Assembly: GCA_007125875.1 (NCBI GenBank)
Contig: SLCI01000215.1
Location: 1 to 30,263, forward strand
Length of the DNA stretch: 30,263 nt
Direction: 5' to 3'
From: Kiritimatiellia bacterium
GTDB lineage: Bacteria; Verrucomicrobiota; Kiritimatiellia; SLAD01
The notes beneath the pieces were generated by a model. That model saw nothing but the letters and a program-made list of their open reading frames with translations, was not told the DNA's origin and searched no databases. Positions 1 to 6,756 of this stretch are shown here, in pieces. The translations under genes were made by a program, and so were the position numbers. Numbering within the stretch: the first letter of the stretch is position 1; each line of letters opens with the position of its first letter.

Positions 1-2
1 CG

Positions 3-2651
3 ATACTTTTAAACAGATGCGGAGGGCCGATTCGTCGAGCGTGCTCTCTCATCGCCGCTGGTGCGATCTTCATCGCGAGTTTACCGGGGACCGCCCGCGC
101 CCTCGTGACCTCGGATGGCGAAGGCACCCACGTCGTCGAGCCGGGTGTGCCTGCCTTTGGGGTAAATCTGGATGGCGTGGTCAACATTGGCGTGGAATTT
201 CCCAATTTCACTGCTGGCACAGGAGCGTTGATCTCCGACACCCATGTCCTCACCGCCGCGCATGTCATCGAGGGAGAGCCGTGGATTCTGTCCGTCCGCT
301 TCGATCTCACGGATGGGCCGGTCTGGATTCCGGTGAAGGGCTACGCGATCCATCCCAACTATGTTACTGGTGTTGTCGATGAACATGACGTCGCCGTGCT
401 TGAACTGTCCAGCCCGGCTCCTGCCGGCGTGCCCCGCTACGAACTTTACACCGGTAGCGACGAAATTGGGAAGGCAGCCGTGCTCACTGGATATGGAAGG
501 TCCGGAAGCGGGGCGACCGGAGACACGCTCCCGGCGGGCACCAAGCGGGCGGGGCTCAATCGTATCGATGCGACTGGTGCCGACGTCCTCGCGGAGTTCC
601 CCGAAGCGGCGGAAGTAATCGCGCCCAACAATCTGTATGCAGACTTCGACAGCGGACACGAAGACAACGATCTCACTCCGCTGATCACCGGCTCGGCGGA
701 TCTGGGATTCGGCGACGACGAGGTGTGCCTCGCTCCGGGAGACTCAGGCGGCCCCGCCTTCATTGAGGGCAACGACGGAATCTTCCGCATCGCCGGCATC
801 AATGGTGCCCGTGGCAACACGCCGGATTTTCCGGACTTTGATTATCTGCCAGGCATAAACTCCAGCTGGGGCGAGTTCATGACCTTTGCGCGTGTCTCGA
901 CCAACCTTGATTTCATCAACGACGCCTTGGGCGGGAACCTGCGCCGCCAACGGATATTCAACGACGGCCTCACCCATGTGATTGACGACGGTCTCGATGC
1001 CGGCCCCGTCACCGTCGAAAACTCCCCCGCGCCAGAGGAGGCGGCGACAACCGTCACGCTGACAGATGCCGTCGTCCGGGGGATGGCGGGTGAACTACAA
1101 GGGCTGGTGGTTGGTGGAAGCTCGCTGGTGGAACTGGAGACGGGGCTGATCGAGGGAAGCCCGGCGGCGAGAGTGTGGGAAAACGGCCAGCTCCACGTCT
1201 CGGGCGGCACGATCAAGGCGCTGCCAAACGCTCCCGATGTGTTCATCGACGACAGTTGGGCGATATTTGCCAACGACAACGCCGAGGTCCATGTGTCCGG
1301 CGGCACCATAGAGGGGGGTAGGAGCGCGGTCAGCTCCGGCGGCAATTCACAGGTCTTCATCACCGGCGGCATATTCACCGCCGAAGATCAGGCTGTTGAC
1401 GCGGGCGCCACAGTCGAAATCGACGACGGCAGCTTTTCTTCGCTCGGCGTGGGCGTGCGCTCCCATTCTAGTGGATCGCTGACCGTCCGCGGCGGCACCT
1501 TCCACGGCGATGCGAACGGCGGAAGAAGCACCGGTTCCTCAACGGTGAACATTTCCGACGGCACGTTCACCGGCGGCACCATCGGCTTCGAAGCCAACGA
1601 GACCTCGGAAGTGGAAATCGATGGCGGCAGTTTCAGCGGGCCGTTCGCCCTTTTCGCCAACTCGCAATCCAAGGTGCGGATCAGCGCGGGCACCTTCACC
1701 GGCACCACCGAGGGATTCCAGTCCACTGACAGCACCGCGGTGCTCATCGAAGGCGGTGCCTTCCATGGTGATGCGAACGGCGGAAGTAGCAGGGGTTCCT
1801 CAACGGTGTCAATTTCCGGCGGGACGTTCACCGGCGGCAGCATCGGCTTCCTTGCTAGCGCGAACTCGGACGTGGAAATCACCGGGGGCAGCTTCACCGG
1901 TGCCGTAGATGCGATTGAGTTGGGCGAGAATGCGTCTGCGGCCTTTCGCGGCGGAACATTCGCAGGCACCGCAGATTCCGCGTTGTTTGCCCATGGGCAG
2001 GCCACCGCGCTCGTCTTTGGAGGAGCGTTTGAGGGTGGATTCACGGATCTATATCTCACAGATGCGGCGACGGTGAAAATTCATGGCTATGGTTTCAACC
2101 TGCCCCTGGGCGAGGTCGCCGAGGAGTCTGGAACCATCACGGGTTACTATTTCGACGGCACACCGTTTTCGCTCACCTTCGACCACTTCGACGACAGTGT
2201 GATCGAGTTGCTCTCCGACTACGACGCCTGGGCGGCGTTCCACGGTCTGGAAGATGATGACGCGCTGTTTACAGCGGATGCGAACGGCAACGGCATCCCG
2301 AACGGCCTTGAACTGGTTTTCGGAGGAAACCCGGCGACGGCCGCGGCTACCCCAGCGATGGCTGGCGTGCTGGTTCGTGAAGATGCCGGCGATGGCGAAA
2401 ATGATTACCTGAAACTCACCTATCCGGTGACGCAATTGTCCCTTGATCTTGGCGCCGTGAGCTTTGTCCAATACGAGGTGGATCTCAAACATGGCCCATG
2501 GACCACGGCCGCGCATGGTGCCGATGGCGTGCTGATCGTGACCACGCCGAATGGCATTGCGGCGGGTGTGCACCAAGTCGAGGTTTGGCTTCCGAATGCA
2601 CTGGCTCCTGACGGCTGGTTCTTTGCGCGGGTCGGCGCGAATTTCCCGTGA
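3..2651 (+). CDS. Secreted trypsin-like (S1) serine protease with beta-helix-like repeats, 5' partial
   Basis: The N-terminal third is a trypsin-fold protease. Counting from the GTG at 105, the catalytic triad is His53 (TAAHV), Asp95 (HDVAVL) and Ser214 (GDSGGP). About 400 residues follow of rungs of 20-25 residues built on G-G-T/S-F-x-G, suggesting a beta-helix or stalk. Near the C-terminus is an EF-hand/type-3-like motif, DANGNGIPNGLELVFGG, and the protein ends FFARVGANFP, a pattern I associate with exported verrucomicrobial proteins. The GTG at 105 is not a convincing start: the frame stays open to base 3, and bases 33-104 encode a signal peptide (two Arg, a hydrophobic stretch, then an A-x-A cleavage site just before 105). 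No ATG, GTG or TTG lies in frame between 3 and 104, so the start is upstream of the window. Expected to be secreted or surface-exposed; the substrate is unknown. Confidence 0.85.
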   Translation: MLLNRCGGPIRRACSLIAAGAIFIASLPGTARALVTSDGEGTHVVEPGVPAFGVNLDGVVNIGVEFPNFTAGTGALISDTHVLTAAHVIEGEPWILSVRFDLTDGPVWIPVKGYAIHPNYVTGVVDEHDVAVLELSSPAPAGVPRYELYTGSDEIGKAAVLTGYGRSGSGATGDTLPAGTKRAGLNRIDATGADVLAEFPEAAEVIAPNNLYADFDSGHEDNDLTPLITGSADLGFGDDEVCLAPGDSGGPAFIEGNDGIFRIAGINGARGNTPDFPDFDYLPGINSSWGEFMTFARVSTNLDFINDALGGNLRRQRIFNDGLTHVIDDGLDAGPVTVENSPAPEEAATTVTLTDAVVRGMAGELQGLVVGGSSLVELETGLIEGSPAARVWENGQLHVSGGTIKALPNAPDVFIDDSWAIFANDNAEVHVSGGTIEGGRSAVSSGGNSQVFITGGIFTAEDQAVDAGATVEIDDGSFSSLGVGVRSHSSGSLTVRGGTFHGDANGGRSTGSSTVNISDGTFTGGTIGFEANETSEVEIDGGSFSGPFALFANSQSKVRISAGTFTGTTEGFQSTDSTAVLIEGGAFHGDANGGSSRGSSTVSISGGTFTGGSIGFLASANSDVEITGGSFTGAVDAIELGENASAAFRGGTFAGTADSALFAHGQATALVFGGAFEGGFTDLYLTDAATVKIHGYGFNLPLGEVAEESGTITGYYFDGTPFSLTFDHFDDSVIELLSDYDAWAAFHGLEDDDALFTADANGNGIPNGLELVFGGNPATAAATPAMAGVLVREDAGDGENDYLKLTYPVTQLSLDLGAVSFVQYEVDLKHGPWTTAAHGADGVLIVTTPNGIAAGVHQVEVWLPNALAPDGWFFARVGANFP
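1497..1851 (+). repeat. Duplicated ~90-bp coding repeat inside the protease gene
   Basis: Two near-identical stretches of about 90 bp begin at about 1500 and 1761, exactly 261 bp (87 codons) apart. Both encode F-H-G-D-A-N-G-G followed by S-S-T-V and G-T-F-T-G-G. Most differences are single bases. This indicates a fairly recent in-frame duplication of beta-helix rungs, so repeat number may vary between strains. Confidence 0.75.
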
Positions 2652-2790
2652 TGTAGAGGGGAATGCGGGGCACGGGGGCTGTGTGGGGTGAATTGAGAAC
2701 CAATATATATACCGACGCCCTGGCTTTTTCTGCTGTCCTGCATGCTCCTGCCCGGTGACAGATTGCAGCTGGCTCGCGCAACTTGATGTT

Positions 2791-2849
2791 AATAGCGTAT
2801 AGGCTATTGTTGATTTCCTGAGCAAGCGTCTAATAGCTTATAAGCTATT
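2791..2849. promoter_or_regulatory. Pair of AATAGC-N6-GCTATT palindromes (candidate operators)
   Basis: The second copy is a perfect 20-bp palindrome at 2831-2850 (TAATAGCTTATAAGCTATTA). The first, at 2791-2808, has the same perfect arms around a different 6-bp centre. Their centres are 41 bp apart, close to four helical turns, which would suit cooperative binding by a dimeric regulator. No regulator gene lies beside them. Confidence 0.4.
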
Positions 2850-2875
2850 ATGCGTTTCTGCGCCTGACGGTGTCG

Positions 2876-2953
2876 TTTCCAATCATTGGAAGAAATCCGG
2901 TGGACTTTTCCAGTCATTGGAAGAATTAGGGTTGGGTTTTCCAATCGTTGGAA
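2876..2953. repeat. Three TTCCA-x-TCxTTGGAA palindromes at 31-bp spacing
   Basis: Copies lie at 2876-2891 (TTTCCAATCATTGGAA), 2907-2922 (one base changed in the left arm) and 2938-2953 (one base changed in the centre). Starts are exactly 31 bp apart, about three helical turns. The 15-bp linkers differ from one another but share G-rich content. The function is unknown. Confidence 0.7.
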
Positions 2954-2986
2954 ACTCGGGTGGAGGGGAAAAGGCGAGCGAGTCTT

Positions 2987-3014
2987 TGTAGGCCAGCCCT
3001 CTGCGGCTGGCGCG
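2987..3014 (+). repeat. REP-like hairpin, TGTAGG family
   Basis: The head TGTAG is followed by a perfect 7-bp stem, GCCAGCC / GGCTGGC, closing a CTCTGC loop. The same layout with a different but still paired stem occurs at 17489-17513, and relatives lie at 5241, 16984 and 17222. Confidence 0.6.
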
Positions 3015-3078
3015 GTTCTGCCGTGGCGCCGTGGCCAGGAGTTGCTATGGTTGGCTGGGGGCTGTTGGTAGGGATTGA

Positions 3079-3103
3079 GATCCCTCGGCAAGCTCGGGAT
3101 GAC
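3079..3103. repeat. Dispersed GATCCCTCG...CGGGATGAC element, copy 1
   Basis: One of three near-identical 25-bp elements (others at 3978-4002 and 4240-4264), each preceded by GCTGTTGGT(A/G)GGATTGA. The ends ATCCC and GGGAT pair. In reverse it gives the well-known spurious peptide HPELVEG, typical of a dispersed non-coding repeat. Confidence 0.65.
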
Positions 3104-3200
3104 GAGTGGGGAGGACGGAAGGTAAAGGTGCACGATCAGGGTGGATCTGTACGGACCGCTTTCCCGGCTTATTTCAGCCGTTCTCTGTTGGCCATGGCTT

Positions 3201-3401
3201 TCAGGCGATTGCTGAAAGCTGATAAGAGAACTCGTTTACATTCGTTTGCTGCTTGGCATGCTCGACCGTCAGGCTGACTACACGCCCATCCTTGTCTGTT
3301 TCAACAAGAACATCTTCGTTGAGATCGTAGGTCTCAACGACAGGCTGATCACTGAATGTGAGCAACAGCGTATCTGTGTCCGCGAAGTACTTGGCTTTCA
3401 T
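3201..3401 (-). CDS. DUF2283 family protein (possible antitoxin)
   Basis: A 66-residue protein that starts MKAKYF and has the DUF2283 pattern: a short strand, D-T-D-T-L-L-L-T-F, then V-V-E-T-Y-D and D-K-D-G-R-V-V-S-L. The start at 3401 is chosen because AAGGAG lies 7 bases upstream and because homologous proteins begin at this point; an upstream extension would be out of family. It follows the DUF4258-like gene with a 4-base gap, so the two are co-transcribed. DUF2283 proteins are often found beside DUF4258-type proteins in predicted toxin-antitoxin modules, which makes this the candidate antitoxin. That role rests on context only. Confidence 0.75.
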   Translation of the reverse strand: MKAKYFADTDTLLLTFSDQPVVETYDLNEDVLVETDKDGRVVSLTVEHAKQQTNVNEFSYQLSAIA

Positions 3402-3405
3402 GGCA

Positions 3406-3642
3406 TTACTCCTTAAACCTTCTATCAAAAAATGCGTTATGCAAGGTCTCGCCATCAGCGAGCAATACAACCCGCAGTGCCCGATTGTCTGCAGCTGGTA
3501 TCCTCTTCCATTTTCTTATGCGTCCATCTCTCTGTATGGACGTGATGTCTGGGTTCTGAATCGTTTCCTCAATCCAACGCATGTCAATATAACTACGATC
3601 CGAACGCTCACGCATTGATTGAAAATACTGCGTTGTTTTCAC
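3406..3642 (-). CDS. DUF4258-like small protein (possible toxin)
   Basis: About 78 residues. The core reads W-I-E-E-T-I-Q-N-P, then D-G-R-I-R-K-W-K, L-R-V-V-L-L, and ends H-N-A-F-F-D-R-R-F, a layout I associate with DUF4258-type proteins (small RelE/BrnT-like folds). The start is uncertain. The GTG at 3642 gives M-K-T-T-Q-Y-F-Q, which resembles relatives; a GTG at 3666 and an ATG at 3615 are also possible, and none has a strong ribosome binding site. A promoter-like pair upstream would place the transcript start near 3666, arguing against the longest form. It ends 4 bases before the DUF2283 gene. A toxin role is inferred from gene pairing, not shown. Confidence 0.65.
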   Translation of the reverse strand: MKTTQYFQSMRERSDRSYIDMRWIEETIQNPDITSIQRDGRIRKWKRIPAADNRALRVVLLADGETLHNAFFDRRFKE

Positions 3643-3672
3643 CCCACAATAATAACCCAACAACACGACCAG

Positions 3673-3702
3673 AGTCTAGCATGTGCTCGCTGACATGCCC
3701 AA
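3673..3702 (-). promoter_or_regulatory. Candidate promoter of the DUF4258/DUF2283 pair
   Basis: On the minus strand, TTGGGC (-35) and TAGACT (-10) are separated by 18 bp, just upstream of the DUF4258-like gene. Each box matches the sigma-70 consensus at only about four of six positions. Confidence 0.3.
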
Positions 3703-3741
3703 TGCGCTGTGTCACGCGGCGGAGGCTTGCGAGCCCGACGG

Positions 3742-4268
3742 TGGTTGGTCAGACAACGGGGGCTTGTCCAAAGCGCCGCATAGCGGCGCACTCCATATTG
3801 GCGGCTGCGTGGGGGAATTTGGAGTGCGCGGGCTTGACAGCGCTTTGGATGACGACGGATCACGAAGTTTACGCGCGGACACGTATGGCGGATCAGGCTC
3901 ACCATCGTAATCATAATCATAATCGTAATCGGTTGGTCGCGGGTTGCTGTAGCAGCTGAGGCTGTTGGTGGGATTGAGATCCCTCGACAAGCTCGGGATG
4001 ACAAGTGCTTTGGTTGGTGGGCCAGCGGGTGCTTGTCCAAAGCGCCGCACTCCATATTAGGCGCTGATGGGGAAATTTGGAGTGCGGTGCTCTGCACCGC
4101 TTTAGATGAGGACGGATCACGTAGGTTTATGTGGACACGCATGACGGATCAGGCTCAACATCGAAATCGTAATTATAATCGAACTCGTAATCGGTTGGTC
4201 ACGGGTTGCTGTAGCAGCTGAGGCTGTTGGTGGGATTGAGATCCCTCGGCAAGCTCGGGATGACGAGT
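3742..4268. repeat. Tandem duplication of a ~269-bp composite repeat unit
   Basis: Copy A spans about 3742-4010 and copy B about 4012-4268. The shared GCTTGTCCAAAGCGCCGCA begins at 3762 and 4031, giving a 269-bp offset. In order, each unit has an inverted pair of TGGAGTGCG-type REPs, a GATCACG(A/T)AG link, a stretch of TAATCG/TAATCA-like hexamers (about 3905-3930 and 4162-4192), GGTTGCTGTAGCAGCTGAGG, and a GATCCC...GGGATGAC element. Copy A carries ten extra bases that complete the left hairpin. No coding sequence is supported. The rest of 3667-4355 is also gene-free. Confidence 0.75.
3767..3849. repeat. Inverted pair of TGGAGTGCG-type REPs (BIME-like)
   Basis: The left element (3767-3795) contains a perfect hairpin, GCGCCGC and GCGGCGC around a 3-base loop, between TCCAAA and CACTCCA. 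The right element (3820-3849) is its inverted relative, from TGGAGTGCGC to GCGCTTTGGA. The second unit has counterparts at 4036-4054 and 4078-4106; the latter has a perfect GCGGTGC / GCACCGC stem. Confidence 0.65.
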
Positions 4269-4290
4269 GGTTTGCATGCTGACGATTCAT

Positions 4291-4320
4291 GCCGACACCG
4301 CACCTCGCGCGGTTGTCGGC
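4291..4320. terminator. Hairpin downstream of the FNR gene
   Basis: GCCGACA-C-CGC pairs with GCGG-T-TGTCGGC, giving about 11 base pairs with one interruption, 35 bp past the FNR stop codon. No T-tract follows on the minus strand, so this is at best a weak or factor-dependent terminator, or an mRNA 3'-end stabiliser for the Rnf operon. Confidence 0.35.
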
Positions 4321-4355
4321 TCATACTTCACATCAGAAGATGCCCCCCCCGTAAC

Positions 4356-5216
4356 TCAATCGTAGAATAGCGTCGCCCAGCGTCGTTCAGCGATGAGCTG
4401 CTTCTTGATTTTGTGCCACTCGTCTTCGGACCCGGCCAAGGCGATCATGATGCGATCGAGCGAGTTTTCCAAAGACGACAGGCCAGATACGTACACGTAG
4501 GTTTTCGGGTTCTGCACGAGGTCCCAAACCTCCAGCGCGTTATCCATTAGGCGACGCTCGAGATCGGGCGGATCATCGAAATGCGGCTTAGAACTGAGGG
4601 CCTCGAAGGCTTTAAAGGTCGCCTGATCATAGTACAGGCTGAGATCGTTCTTTTGATCGTTCATGTAGAGCAGGTCCATGCCGGTGCGCGCGCCGTAAAA
4701 GAGACGGACTTGACCTTTCCATTCCTTGCGCTCCTCATAGATGTGCTTCATGAAGGCACGGAACGGGGCAATCCCGGTACCGACCCCAATCATGAGTAGA
4801 TTGGCGCTGTTGTCCTTGGGCGCTTGGAATTGGCGACCGTATGGCCCCGTTATGAGGACTTCATCACCCGCTTTAGTATCGCAGAGGTAATTAGATGCAA
4901 TCCCCTGATGCCGCTCACCACTGATCTCATCGATATAGAAACAGCGGCGCACGCACAGCGAGATTTCGGAGAGGTTCCCGTCCTCGCCTTGGCGCGATGA
5001 AGCGATCGAATAGAGGCGGAGGTGATAGTCATTCCCAAACTCACCGGAGGGCGGTGCCAGCACGCCAATACTTTGGCCTTCCACAAAGTTAAAGGTCGCA
5101 TCTGGAATGCTCAGCACCAAGTGCCGCACTTCATCGGTGTTCGGCGGTGTCAGCCGGTCGTTGCTGATTATTTGTGCCTTGTAGGGATTGCTGATGTCGT
5201 ATTCTGTTGTTCTCAT
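4356..5216 (-). CDS. Plant-type ferredoxin-NADP+ reductase
   Basis: This 286-residue FAD enzyme moves electrons between ferredoxin (or flavodoxin) and NADP(H). The FAD-binding motif RLYSIASS is at residues 67-74, with a G-x-x-S-N-Y-L segment near 105-111 that contacts the FAD phosphates. The NADP-binding start GVGTGIAPFR is at 144-153. The C-terminal RRWATLFYD puts an aromatic residue where plant and cyanobacterial FNRs stack Tyr on the flavin, here followed by one extra Asp. GGAGGA lies 8 bases before the ATG. It is the last gene of the Rnf/PFOR operon, 106 bp after the small cysteine protein, so it probably draws NADPH from the ferredoxin pool reduced by PFOR. Relatives such as the BoxA reductase have an N-terminal ferredoxin domain that is absent here. 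Confidence 0.88.
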   Translation of the reverse strand: MRTTEYDISNPYKAQIISNDRLTPPNTDEVRHLVLSIPDATFNFVEGQSIGVLAPPSGEFGNDYHLRLYSIASSRQGEDGNLSEISLCVRRCFYIDEISGERHQGIASNYLCDTKAGDEVLITGPYGRQFQAPKDNSANLLMIGVGTGIAPFRAFMKHIYEERKEWKGQVRLFYGARTGMDLLYMNDQKNDLSLYYDQATFKAFEALSSKPHFDDPPDLERRLMDNALEVWDLVQNPKTYVYVSGLSSLENSLDRIMIALAGSEDEWHKIKKQLIAERRWATLFYD

Positions 5217-5240
5217 AGCTCATTCCTCCGCCGTGTTCGT

Positions 5241-5265
5241 TGTAGGCGAGGGCGGTGACCTCGCC
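5241..5265 (+). repeat. REP-like hairpin inside the operon, TGTAGG family
   Basis: The head TGTAG is followed by a perfect 7-bp stem, GGCGAGG / CCTCGCC, around a 7-base loop. It sits in the only sizeable gap in the rnfC-to-FNR stretch, between the four-cysteine gene and FNR. A second GC-rich hairpin follows at 5279-5299 (GCCGCGC / GCGCGGC). Together they could pause transcription or shield upstream mRNA, lowering FNR relative to Rnf. Confidence 0.5.
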
Positions 5266-5322
5266 TTTGAAGTACCCAGCCGCGCTCACCGCGCGCGGCC
5301 ATTAAACTCTCACGATGTCTAA

Positions 5323-5538
5323 TCATATCGAATTCGACGTCTTGTTGCGATTCCGTATTCGCTGCTTTTGTTTTTCGCAGGGATCATCACAGGTACAGGC
5401 CATCCCGCAGCCAAACGCCTCACGCGCCGGGCCAAACTCGGGGTGGCGCCATGCAAAGCGTCGGTAGGCGTGCTGAATGCCGACCCACAACGTGGCCACA
5501 CCGAAAATCAGTCCTGCCGCTATCAGGTATGTCGTCAT
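5323..5538 (-). CDS. Small single-pass membrane protein with a four-cysteine motif
   Basis: 71 residues. Residues 2-21 form one hydrophobic segment. A short basic stretch then leads to F-G-C-G-M-A-C-T-C-D-D-P-C, with Cys at 44, 48, 50 and 54, and a Lys/Arg-rich tail. It begins 2 bp after rnfA, so it is certainly part of the operon, with a G-rich tract at ribosome-binding distance. I do not recognise the family. The topology and four closely spaced cysteines recall NqrM, the small protein needed to mature Na+-NQR (a relative of Rnf), although the cysteine spacing differs from my memory of NqrM. A role in iron delivery or Fe-S assembly for Rnf is an inference; a redox subunit is also possible. 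Confidence 0.75.
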   Translation of the reverse strand: MTTYLIAAGLIFGVATLWVGIQHAYRRFAWRHPEFGPAREAFGCGMACTCDDPCEKQKQRIRNRNKTSNSI

Positions 5539-5540
5539 CG

Positions 5541-6122
5541 TTAGCCCCCCAGTCCTGCAAAGCCCATAAAGGCCAGTGACAATAAACCCGCCAGCATGAA
5601 TGCCGCCGCCGCGCCGCTACTGATGCCCGGCACATCCGCCAAATCCAATTTTTCGCGCATGCCGGCCATCAAGATCAACGCCAGCGAGAAACCGGCACCG
5701 GACCCCACGCTGTAGGTGATGCTCTGTGAGAATGAATAGTCGCGGAAGGTTTGAAAAAGAGCCATACCCAAGATCGCGCAATTGGTGGTGATTAGTGGCA
5801 AGAAGATGCCCAACATGCGGAACAGGGTGGGGCTGAACTTCTTCACCGTCATTTCGACCAGTTGAACGGCTGAGGCGATGACCGCGATGTAGGAAATGAG
5901 ACGCAGATACTCGATGTCAAAGCGAACCAACAGGGCATTGATGCCATACGCGCAGGTCGACGCCACTAGCATCACAAACATCACGGCGGCACCCATCGGA
6001 ATGGCGGTCTTGAGTTTACTCGAGACCCCCATAAAGGGACAGAGCCCGAGGAATAACGCCAACACCAGATTGTTGATCAGGAACGCGTCGAGAAAGATGA
6101 ACGGTAAAGAATCATGCGCCAT
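5541..6122 (-). CDS. rnfA: Rnf electron transport complex subunit RnfA
   Basis: A 193-residue integral membrane subunit with about six hydrophobic segments, of the normal length for RnfA/NqrE. Cys28 (L-G-L-C-P-F) and Cys115 (T-N-C-A-I-L-G) are the conserved cysteines that, with the matching pair in RnfE, hold the intramembrane Fe-S centre in this family. The ATG at 6122 is chosen because the protein then starts at the usual N-terminus; a longer open frame upstream is rnfE sequence in another frame. It overlaps the rnfE stop by 11 bp, consistent with translational coupling. Confidence 0.93.
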   Translation of the reverse strand: MAHDSLPFIFLDAFLINNLVLALFLGLCPFMGVSSKLKTAIPMGAAVMFVMLVASTCAYGINALLVRFDIEYLRLISYIAVIASAVQLVEMTVKKFSPTLFRMLGIFLPLITTNCAILGMALFQTFRDYSFSQSITYSVGSGAGFSLALILMAGMREKLDLADVPGISSGAAAAFMLAGLLSLAFMGFAGLGG

Positions 6123-6756
6123 GAGCGGCCTCCTTCCGTTCGCGGTTACGTCGGACAGCAGCGAAAACGACCAGCCAAAAGGACAGCACGAAGAAACCGC
6201 CTGGCGGCAAAATAAATACGGCCCATGGCTGGAACTGGGCGCCAAACAGCGATACGCCAAAGAGCGTGCCAAAACCAAGAATTTCGCGCACGCCACCGAC
6301 TAAGACTAACGCTAGCGTGAAGCCTAGTCCCATCCCAAAGCCGTTAACCAGCGCATGGCCGACCTTGTGCTTTGACGCATACGCTTCGGCGCGGCCAAGA
6401 ATCGCGCAGTTCACCACAATCAATTGAATGAAGGCACCCAGCGCATTGTACAACTCTAAGCTCAAGGCGTGGATGATGTAGTCCACTGCCGTCACAAAGG
6501 TGGCGATGATGATGATATAAGAGGCGATCCGCACCTGTTTGGGAATCAAGTTGCGCAGTAACGAGATTAAGAGGCTGGAGCCGAGCAACACAAAGGTGCT
6601 GGCAACGCCCATGGCTAAGGCGTTGACGGCGGTGTTACTGACGGCCAGAGCAGGGCAGAGACCCAGCAACATCACAAAGACCGGATTCTCTTTCCATAAG
6701 CCTTCCGTGAAGGTGGTCGCGGTCATTGGTTTGTCTTTAGATGAGGTCGCGCTCAT
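6112..6756 (-). CDS. rnfE: Rnf electron transport complex subunit RnfE
   Basis: A 214-residue integral membrane subunit, paralogous to RnfA. The paired family cysteines are Cys34 (L-G-L-C-P-A) and Cys117 (V-N-C-A-I-L-G), and G-R-A-E-A-Y-A-S follows the second. Hydrophobic segments cover most of residues 25-200, and the tail is charged (R-R-N-R-E-R-K). Its ATG overlaps the rnfG stop by 4 bp. With RnfA it forms the antiparallel membrane core through which electrons cross during ion pumping. Confidence 0.93.
   Translation of the reverse strand: MSATSSKDKPMTATTFTEGLWKENPVFVMLLGLCPALAVSNTAVNALAMGVASTFVLLGSSLLISLLRNLIPKQVRIASYIIIIATFVTAVDYIIHALSLELYNALGAFIQLIVVNCAILGRAEAYASKHKVGHALVNGFGMGLGFTLALVLVGGVREILGFGTLFGVSLFGAQFQPWAVFILPPGGFFVLSFWLVVFAAVRRNRERKEAAHGA

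Larger units (their letters stand above)
2652..3200. other. Gene-free interval with palindromes and REP-like elements
   Basis: No credible coding sequence was found. The interval holds two AATAGC-N6-GCTATT palindromes (2791-2808 and 2832-2849), three TTCCA...TGGAA palindromes with a 31-bp period (2876-2953), a TGTAGG-type REP hairpin (2987-3014) and one GATCCC...GGGATGAC element (3079-3103). Translations across it are low-complexity and unlike any family. Confidence 0.7.

Noticed and set aside
2049..2825. Long open frame on the minus strand over the end of the protease gene
   Set aside because: It is antisense to a well-supported gene, has no family character, and runs into the palindrome region.
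2876..2953. CRISPR array
   Set aside because: Only three units, with palindromic 16-bp repeats and 15-bp linkers, and no cas genes nearby.
2804..3133. 109-codon minus-strand frame over the palindromes
   Set aside because: The translation simply reads through the TTCCA...TGGAA repeats and a REP; no ribosome binding site or domain.
3639..4142. 167-codon minus-strand frame in the repeat island
   Set aside because: Composition reflects the duplicated repeat unit; the related peptide HPELVEG is a known artefact of such repeats.
4339..4352. Run of eight C as a possible phase-variation tract
   Set aside because: It lies after the FNR stop codon, outside any coding frame or promoter.
5541..6296. 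Longer 251-codon form of rnfA
   Set aside because: The extra 58 residues overlap rnfE in another frame and have no resemblance to RnfA.
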